From Undaria pinnatifida (taxonomy: Eukaryota; Sar; Phaeophyceae; Laminariales; Alariaceae): DNA of 64,000 bases. The stretch covers positions 7,401,600 through 7,465,599 of the forward strand of contig JABAKD010000017.1 of assembly GCA_012845835.1 (NCBI GenBank), in the 5' to 3' direction. A program made the translations under genes and the position numbers. The notes under the pieces were generated by a model. It was not told the DNA's origin and ran no database searches. It saw nothing but the letters and a program-made list of their open reading frames with translations. Below, one piece after another: positions 57,235 through 64,000 of the stretch (position 1 is its first letter; every line of letters starts with the position of its first letter).

Positions 57235-58265
57235 CAAGCCTGAATAGGGACAATAAGGACACCGTCTCAGCACCCACCGCAGGGCTGAGCAATTTATTGC
57301 ATGGCTCTCCCCTGAGGGTACTCTCGGCACACGCTGTTCGACACGGGGAATGAGAGTTGACCATGCAAGTTGTACTTATGGAGTGCGCGGTAGCTTATTT
57401 ATGTTGTCGTCTCGGATTAGGCGGGAAAAATATTTCGTGGCTCTCGACATACGTTAAATACAGTTGACTGGGACTGCGCAGTGTAGGCCGCGTCACGACC
57501 TAGCGAATCCCCGAGTTAGGGAGGGATCCCTGTTAGGTTTACACTTAATGAGCGTGCGCTGCGTATATATGCCGTGTTTCCGCAGATCCAAGGGATACAT
57601 CCGACAGTTTTGAATTCCTGGTAGGGAAACTAAACAGGGACACCCTCTCGGCACCATCGCGGGGCTGACAGAATCGTTACATGGCTCTTACCTGAGAGTA
57701 CTATCGGAGTACGCTATTCGACACATGGAGTAAGGGTTGACCACACAAGTAGTGAGTCGCTCTACAGTAGCCCTCGCAACGTATAATTAATGAAATAACC
57801 GGTTTAGAAACTTGCCCTGCGAGGCCGTCATTCCTGCAATACGGTGCCCCTTGCCATCCCGACGTCCTCGTTCGATAGTCCTTTGCAAACAAGAAATATG
57901 GAAAAATTCTTGTTTTATAGCATCTTTCCTCGTGTCGAGCACCCATGAAATATTTGTTGAACAAAAGTGCTGGTTTTGGGGGGGGGCTACAATAAAGTCA
58001 GTATAGTATGTATGGAGTGCGCATTAGTTTATATATGCTGTTGTCTCGCATTACAAGGCGGGAAAACTCTTGCGTGGCCCTCGCCTGGGATTACTATCGG
58101 GCACGCGTAAAATATAGTTGACTGGCAACGCGGGGTATACGCCGCGTTACGAGCTTGCGGATCTCCCAGTTAGAGAGGGGGCCTGTTAGGATTACATGCA
58201 ATTGGCGTGCACAGCGTATGTATGCCGTGTTTCCGCAGACCCAGTAGATACATCCGATATTATTT
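57235..58265. repeat. Nested repeats with R4 inside
   Basis: 57240-57360 recurs at about 57620-57745 (GGGCTGA, ATGGCTCT, CCTGAG, TACTCTCGG, TTCGACAC). 57378-57605 recurs at 58012-58262 (TATGGAGTGCGC, GTTGTCTCG, AGTTGACTGG, GCCGTGTTTCCGCAGA). Repeat R4 occupies 57812-57985. Confidence 0.65.
57812..57985 (+). repeat. Dispersed repeat R4, copy 2
   Basis: Collinear with 20555-20735, ending in a G run as that copy does. It separates two copies of the local repeat, as expected for an insertion. Confidence 0.6.
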
Positions 58266-58883
58266 AATTCCACCCCAGATGTAGAAGGCTTCCACCCCCC
58301 TTCGTTGCCAACTTGTCATAGGAACAGTGCTGCATATGCTCGGGGCTTTGTTTTGTGGTTGTGATCGGTATTCGCGGTGGTAGTGTTTGTGATATTCGGT
58401 GCCGGCAGTGCTGCTGCTGCTGGCGGTAGTGGTGGTGACGATGTTGTGATATTTCGTGTTGTGGCCTTTGTTGTTCTTGATTATCTTCTGCTCTGGAATT
58501 GCCTCAACGTAACCAGTCACACAATCTTGGTTCGACGTTGGCGTAGATAAACCTACCGGCCGTTCCGGCTTGGGCAGCGTTGGCGATTAACACTCTTATA
58601 TAGGAATGTTCTCGTATCCGTAACGCGCGTATTTTTGTGCTGTTGGCGTGTACCTATAAACGGCAGCATAGTCTTGTGTTCGCGTTTACCTGTAACGGAA
58701 CTAGTCGATGTATTAGCCGTGTACCATTAACACGAGTAGTACACTGGCGTGTACCTGTTGATAGGTCTCTAATGATGTGCACGCGGCTAGCGCGCGAAGG
58801 CGTGGTGGTGATTCAAGACGGCAACACAGGACTCTATCGTTTTTCATCCAGCCGTTGAGCCTGAATCGATCTTATATGGAGCA
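58266..58883. other. Stretch without recognised genes
   Basis: A weak ~35-45 bp periodicity built on GGCGTGTACCT(A/G)T lies at about 58645-58770. No gene supported. Confidence 0.3.
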
Positions 58884-59035
58884 AAAAAAGGAGTGACAGG
58901 TGATGGAAATCATGCCGAAAAACATCTGGCAACATAAACCCCATTCATCCCGCCGACTCTCCCCTTACACCTTTTATATACCCTTCTCTCGAACATATGG
59001 AACTCCCTGATATCAGATGGATCGTAACTGTCGTG
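58884..59035 (-). repeat. Diverged fragment of the 13.1/13.6-kb TRIM-like repeat
   Basis: Minus strand reads TATCAGGGAGTTCCATATGT, then GTATAAAAGGTGTAAGGGGA and GATGTTTTTCGGCATGATTT, in the same order as 13130-13230 and 13620-13710. Confidence 0.55.
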
Positions 59036-59319
59036 TTTATGAGGACAATCAAAATCCCCCTTCTCGTTTCACACGGCGAACATGCCATCCCCCATGCTCT
59101 CTGTGCATATAAAGGCACGATATCGCTGGGTTGATGCATCGCAATATCGTAATGAACCCATATAAACTCAGAACTACATAATCAAAAAAGGCAACTCAAA
59201 ATTGCAATGCTCAATTCAATAAGCTCTCCAAGTCCAAAGCAAAATAATAACGGCTTTATGTGGAAAACATAAACTACACTCGAAAATTGTTGCCAGGTGA
59301 AAACGGCAATTAAATATCA

Positions 59320-59615
59320 CATGGACGCTTCCGTGGAAGCTTTGGTGGAAGCTACTTCCATGAAATCGTTCACGAAAGCTTCTCCGTGGAAGCTTCCGGG
59401 ATTTTTTTTTGTGGAAGCTTCCTTATTTTCCATGGAAGCTTTCACGGAAGCTTCCACCGCTTCCAGGAGAGCTTCCATGGAGGCGATGGAAGCTTTAATG
59501 GAAGCTACGAACGCTTCCATGCAAGCGGTGGAAGCTTCCATGGAAGCGGTGGAAGCTCCCATGGACGCGGTGGAAGCTTCCACGCAAGCCGTAGAAGCTT
59601 CCACGGAAGGTTTCA
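59320..59615. repeat. Second GGAAGCTTCC-type palindromic array
   Basis: About 300 bp of GGAAGCTTCCATGGAAGC-type units without telomere blocks, followed at 59637 by AGTCGTGCAGGAGACCGTAC, the same border sequence as at 6981-6995. Confidence 0.85.
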
Positions 59616-60903
59616 TGAACTTCCACGTCAAATGCAAGTCGTGCAGGAGACCGTACTTGCGTCGAGTTTCGCACTTGCGTCGGCATTCTACGAGTAGTTT
59701 TGTCCCGTCAAGGTAAACTTCGATTAGTATAAATTTTGATACATAGGTCCTTGACGGCTATCCGTCAAGGGGAAAAAGTGCCGCAAACTATTATACTCGG
59801 CACTTTGTTGTATAGCTTATGGATGTACCAGCAGGGAAGACAGCAGTATACCACAAACCTGTTGCTGTTTGTTGCAGGTGTCGGTACAAGGGGATACGAG
59901 CAGGAGTGATATACGTGTATGACCACGAAATGCGTAGAGTTTTCCACCAGCGTATGATACTCCCAGATACTATCTGTGTTGCGGATACTTGCACACAGTG
60001 GAGTACCGCCCGGGTAGCATTGCGATGCTACTGCTGCTGTCGAAAGTACTCATGGAGTAGTCGCCGGCATGAATAGAAGCCCCCTGGTGAGCGGTTTGAA
60101 AACGGGGCAAATTATATTCTTGGTGTGCAATGGGCCGTCGTGGCGTGGTATCATACAGCATGTTTCTAGTCCTATTATGAACAGCTCTAGTGGCCTTTGG
60201 TAACTTAATATATCAGTGGTAAATGGTTTGCATACAATTACTGACGATGGATGCATAAAAAGAGCAATGACACCTATGCCGACCTAATCGCTACATTGTG
60301 GCAAAGCTAGGAATCTATCATTTATTTATTGATAGCCAACCAACGACAAGCCAATGCTTACTCCGTTCCAGTTTCCAAGCGTTAAATGCATTTGGGCGGG
60401 AGCTATTACGGGAGGTTGGTATTGCGCCCGTCATTGAATAAAATCGTCATGTTTGACAACCCCTCTTAAACTACAATTTAACAGGACGAGCACGCAGTTC
60501 ATTGTTTTAACCCCTTTACCACTGGAAATCCGTTTTTGGGGACAAAATCACTTGGATTTAGTGTAGGGAGGGGTTCGGGGGCTCTAAAGGGGCTAACCCC
60601 CTTTACGATATATTGAGGGGGGGTCGTGAAAATCAATCAATCCATCCTAAGTCAATCAATTAATCAATTCCCTCAAACCGAGAATAATACGTTGATGGAA
60701 ACATAAATACATCGGGCGAGATTTATGTATTTAATACCAGAAACTATGAACCTGCTGGTGTAGGTCTACATCTCGTACGAAGTGTGCTGTTGATGGTTCA
60801 GTACGTCCAATGACCCCTTTGGGACGTCAGAATGAAAGGAGTCTTAAAAAGTGACGATTACGGCGTCGGCCATGTAGGCAAATCCGGGCCGCTGTGTAGT
60901 CAC
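59616..60903. other. Stretch without recognised genes
   Basis: An inverted repeat CCGTCAAGG/CCTTGACGG occurs near 59707, 59750 and 59762. No supported gene. Confidence 0.3.
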
Positions 60904-60904
60904 G

Positions 60905-60990
60905 TGACTACGTAGCTCAGTGGGTAATTCTATGTATCCAACAAAAGATATGTTTGGGAGTCCGCCAATTGACTCTCACCGACGTCGTAA
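60905..60990 (+). pseudogene. tRNA relic
   Basis: GTAGCTCAGTGGGTAATTC is a near-canonical tRNA A box. GGGAGTCCGCCAATTGACTC could be a T arm with a GAGTC/GACTC stem but an abnormal loop. The outer strands GACTACG and CGACGTC pair at five of seven positions. Most likely a decayed tRNA gene; the anticodon cannot be assigned safely. Confidence 0.4.
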
Positions 60991-61110
60991 CATTGATCTC
61001 CGGGGCTCTCCCCCCTCGCCACGCACAACCGTAGTACTCAGGAGCAATATATCATAATCATTCACGTCTCCAGCGCGCACGCTCTCAAAGATGTTACAGT
61101 ACTGGGCCCT

Positions 61111-61153
61111 GTTTAGTGCCGGTACGTGCACAGAGCGTTCACCGGCACTAAAC
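61111..61153. repeat. Perfect 13-bp hairpin
   Basis: GTTTAGTGCCGGT at 61111-61123 pairs perfectly with ACCGGCACTAAAC at 61141-61153 across a 17-nt loop. Confidence 0.8.
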
Positions 61154-61212
61154 CGGGCACCCGGCACTATCGCGAATAATGCCAAAACGGCACTATTGAG
61201 GTCTGGCCAATC

Positions 61213-61244
61213 CCTCATCAGTGCCGGTACTGGCACTAATGAGG
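61213..61244. repeat. 13-bp hairpin sharing the AGTGCC motif
   Basis: CCTCATCAGTGCC at 61213-61225 pairs with GGCACTAATGAGG at 61232-61244 with one mismatch and a 6-nt loop. With the hairpin at 61111 this gives four or more AGTGCCGG/CCGGCACT arms in 135 bp. Confidence 0.8.
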
Positions 61245-61427
61245 TTGTGTTTGATTTATGGTGTAGCGCCCACGCTTGCGGGGTCAACAGATAACGAAAT
61301 GGATCGATACCACTGCTTTCGAGTGAAGTTCCAGCGTGGGCGTGGGCAGATTTTCTTCCTGCGACACGTGTGGTTCCAACCTGTGGAGCCCACAAGAGTT
61401 TGTTGTAAAATAATATACAGTAGTAGT

Positions 61428-61927
61428 NNNNNNNNNNNNNNNNNNNNNNNNNNNNNNNNNNNNNNNNNNNNNNNNNNNNNNNNNNNNNNNNNNNNNNNNN
61501 NNNNNNNNNNNNNNNNNNNNNNNNNNNNNNNNNNNNNNNNNNNNNNNNNNNNNNNNNNNNNNNNNNNNNNNNNNNNNNNNNNNNNNNNNNNNNNNNNNNN
61601 NNNNNNNNNNNNNNNNNNNNNNNNNNNNNNNNNNNNNNNNNNNNNNNNNNNNNNNNNNNNNNNNNNNNNNNNNNNNNNNNNNNNNNNNNNNNNNNNNNNN
61701 NNNNNNNNNNNNNNNNNNNNNNNNNNNNNNNNNNNNNNNNNNNNNNNNNNNNNNNNNNNNNNNNNNNNNNNNNNNNNNNNNNNNNNNNNNNNNNNNNNNN
61801 NNNNNNNNNNNNNNNNNNNNNNNNNNNNNNNNNNNNNNNNNNNNNNNNNNNNNNNNNNNNNNNNNNNNNNNNNNNNNNNNNNNNNNNNNNNNNNNNNNNN
61901 NNNNNNNNNNNNNNNNNNNNNNNNNNN
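61428..61927. other. Assembly gap, exactly 500 N
   Basis: A run of 500 N begins after AGTAGTAGT and ends directly in a long C tract. A round gap size suggests a fixed-length placeholder. The poly-C edge suggests assembly failed in G/C homopolymer satellite. Apparent long frames crossing it are meaningless. Confidence 0.99.
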
Positions 61928-63014
61928 CCCCCCCCCCCCCCCCCCCCCCCCCGTCCCCGTCCCCCCCCCCCCTTTCCGCCTAGTTTGTCCAAACGCCCCA
62001 CTCACAATCGAAATCGGCCACAGTAATAAACACCTGTACGCAGTTGATATCAGGTCATTATCTTTCTGACCATCCATGACGTAATTTTCAATTCTTTTCC
62101 CCCCGACCCCCCCCTCTTCAACGCCCCCTCTTTTCCAACCACCCGCACGATCGCCTAGACCTAGCACCACGCGAACAACAAGCCCCTACATATCTTTGAT
62201 CTCACAGCCGAAGTGTATTTGAATATTATTTGTGACCTAAACCTGCTAAAAAATCCCCCCCCCCCCCCCCCGCCCTTCTCGCTCTCCCTTACTCAAACGC
62301 CCCACCAAATATCGAAATCCGCCATATTAATAAACACTTTACGCACAAGATATCACCTCATTATCTTTCGAGAGGCATCCATGCCGCTGCTTTCCCCCCC
62401 CCCCCCGCCCCGAACGCCCCCTTCTTCCACATCACCCGCACCATCGCCTAGACCTAGCACCACACGTATAACAAACCCTTCACCTAAAACCCTTCCTCCC
62501 CCCCCCCCCCCCCCCCCCGCACCCCCCCGCCCCCTCCCCCCCCCCCCCCCCCCCCCCCCCGCCCCCACCCCCCCACCTTCCCCCCCCCAACCCATCCCAA
62601 CCCCACCCCCTCGAAAACTCCACCCTCTCTCTACTTACTGATTGTACGACTTACCCCAGGATATACATGATAAACTGATGCATTATTTCCAAAACCGTCA
62701 CATTTATCCCCTCAAAATAATGTATAGTTTCCACGCACATATTGAGCTGCCCCACACGCCCCACCCCCGCCCCAACACCCCCCCCCCCCCCCCCAATAAT
62801 ATACTGGTGCCAAAACCGTCAGATTTATCCCGTTGAAAGGATTATAACTTACATGCACAAATTGCCCCCCCTCCCCCCCCCCCCCCCCCCCCCTTCCGCC
62901 CCACCCCCCCTCCAAACCCGCTCGCTTTTGATCAAAACCAGGCCCCCACGTCATTCAAAACTCCGCCCCCCCCCCTCACCGGTTATTCGACTTACAAGAT
63001 TCACTTGATAAAAG
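61928..63014 (-). repeat. G-rich satellite, inverted counterpart
   Basis: On the minus strand this contains, in order, the modules seen separately at 3486-3930 and 53931-55430: TTTCGAGGGGATAAAT spacers, the GAGTAAGTAGAGAGAGGGTG region, GTGCTAGGTCTAGGCGATGG units and the tract bordering TGGGGCGTTTGGACAAACTA. It links the two satellite types into one array. Confidence 0.85.
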
Positions 63015-63275
63015 GATACATTTCCCTCCACAGCTGTCAGATTTTGTCCCCCTCAGAAACGGGTTTCATCGTTTCAGCGCACAGACTGACTAAAATCACC
63101 CTGTTGACCCTGATAGCTACAGTGTAGTTGTAAGGGGAGTGGCCGACCTATATCCTTAATGAGGACACACAACTCATAATGCGCGCGATCGGAGTATCAC
63201 ACACAGCTTGCAAAGATGAGTTTCGACGAAATCTTCGATCTCACAGCTGGAGTGTATTTTCATTTTTTATAATAT
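63015..63275 (-). repeat. Dispersed repeat R1, copy 4 (minus strand)
   Basis: Reverse complement of the R1 copies at 3234 and 53677, closing the inverted satellite block. Confidence 0.8.
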
Positions 63276-64000
63276 AATACTGCTGTGATCGTCGCGGTGG
63301 CGGACTTACATGAAATGATGCCGATGATCAAGAGCACCCACAGTGTGCCTGCGCCCCTCCGATGTTCCGAAACCACGTCATTTGGTCTCCTGTGAACGGA
63401 ACAAAGATATGCACACTGATTGTCAGAAATTACTACGTACAGTAGTGCCCCGTGCTATACTGCGTCGGAGACCGACTAAACCACCTATCAACTCTGCCGA
63501 GTAAAGCTTCAACCCTGATGAGTGTCATCATTCTCGAGCAACCTCCCTTGAACCTATATAATAGGTACACGTCATCCATTGCGAAGGTCCTCGAGTAGGA
63601 TTTAATGCAGCGCTCGCAGGTGAACACGATCTCGCAACAAAAACTTTTAGCGCCCTTCAAACTCGAGCCTTACGTTATATCGCTATGCCCTTGCTTGGTA
63701 GTGCGCTAGGCTGTTTTGGTTGTGTGCCGACGATGCATTCCCACGTAAGTAAGTAGTAGGTGATGGAGAGCAGGCGGGAAATTGTGACAACGACACGGTA
63801 GCATCATGACTGTGCACCCATTCCTTATACCTGCGGCAGCTACCAGAATCAGTACTACTAGAGTATACTATAATATATGAGTCATCCCACGGTAGGAGTT
63901 GCACATTTTGAGCCAAGCGTTTCTGACCTTCTGACCGGCTGTGCTCCTGAAGAGTGTGGCATTACCGGTTATTATGATGAGTATATTTATGTTAGGACAA
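63276..64000. other. Stretch without recognised genes
   Basis: Two short minus frames (75 and 77 codons) and no recognisable motif. Confidence 0.3.

Noticed and set aside
61221-62170. Frames of 280-340 codons crossing the gap region
   Set aside because: They exist only because N codons are not stops; the rest is poly-C/poly-G translation.

Overview
This is eukaryotic nuclear DNA, repeat-rich and gene-poor. Evidence seen directly: exons bounded by GT/AG introns and conserved between two gene copies, chromodomain-type LTR retroelement remains, tRNA-derived SINE-like copies, small inverted-repeat elements with target duplications, G-homopolymer satellites, interstitial CCCTAA blocks and a 500-N assembly gap. 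A stramenopile, possibly a brown alga, is my best guess. It rests on the style of the retroelements and of the spliced membrane-protein family and on the TTAGGG-type repeat; no marker gene settles it. No rRNA, intact tRNA or complete uninterrupted protein gene was found.

Layout. 0-9.4 kb: no recognisable gene; small inverted-repeat elements (2.0, 2.5, 5.1 kb), a dispersed 250-bp repeat with G-rich satellite (3.2-3.9 kb), two SINE-like copies (4.7 and 9.0 kb), a 1.2-kb array of GGAAGCTTCC palindromes holding two telomere-type blocks (5.7-7.0 kb), and a degenerate ~200-bp array (7.4-8.4 kb). 12-18 kb: one well-formed Cys-rich exon (12.1 kb), a TRIM-like pair of 263-bp repeats (13.1-13.9 kb), a dispersed repeat (13.9 kb), a tRNA relic (17.3 kb), and two members of a small element family. 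21.5-26.7 kb: four exons of membrane-protein gene copy A. 29.5-33.3 kb: a plus-strand LTR retroelement keeping gag, aspartic protease and the terminal chromodomain but lacking reverse transcriptase and integrase core, with a small element inserted near its left end. 35.4-36.6 kb: dispersed repeats, one containing five 105-bp units.

37.3-45.5 kb holds a second LTR retroelement on the minus strand. Reading from 45.5 down: gag with an intact CCHC knuckle, a 230-bp tandem repeat, a frameshifted NADAR (YbiA-like) domain, a 12-residue repeat block, then an HHCC/integrase/chromodomain/Tudor-like pol end. No reverse transcriptase is visible. Minisatellites follow at 45.9-46.9 and 47.9-48.1 kb. 50.4-53.1 kb holds membrane-protein gene copy B, with the same exon lengths and intron phases as copy A but a one-base deletion in exon 4.

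53.7-64 kb is almost entirely repeats. A G-rich satellite on the plus strand (53.7-55.4 kb) and an inverted counterpart (61.9-63.3 kb, beside the gap) flank degenerate ~300-bp repeats, a second GGAAGCTTCC array and hairpins. The two membrane-protein copies are the only plausible host genes with more than one supported exon; everything else that looks coding is retroelement debris.
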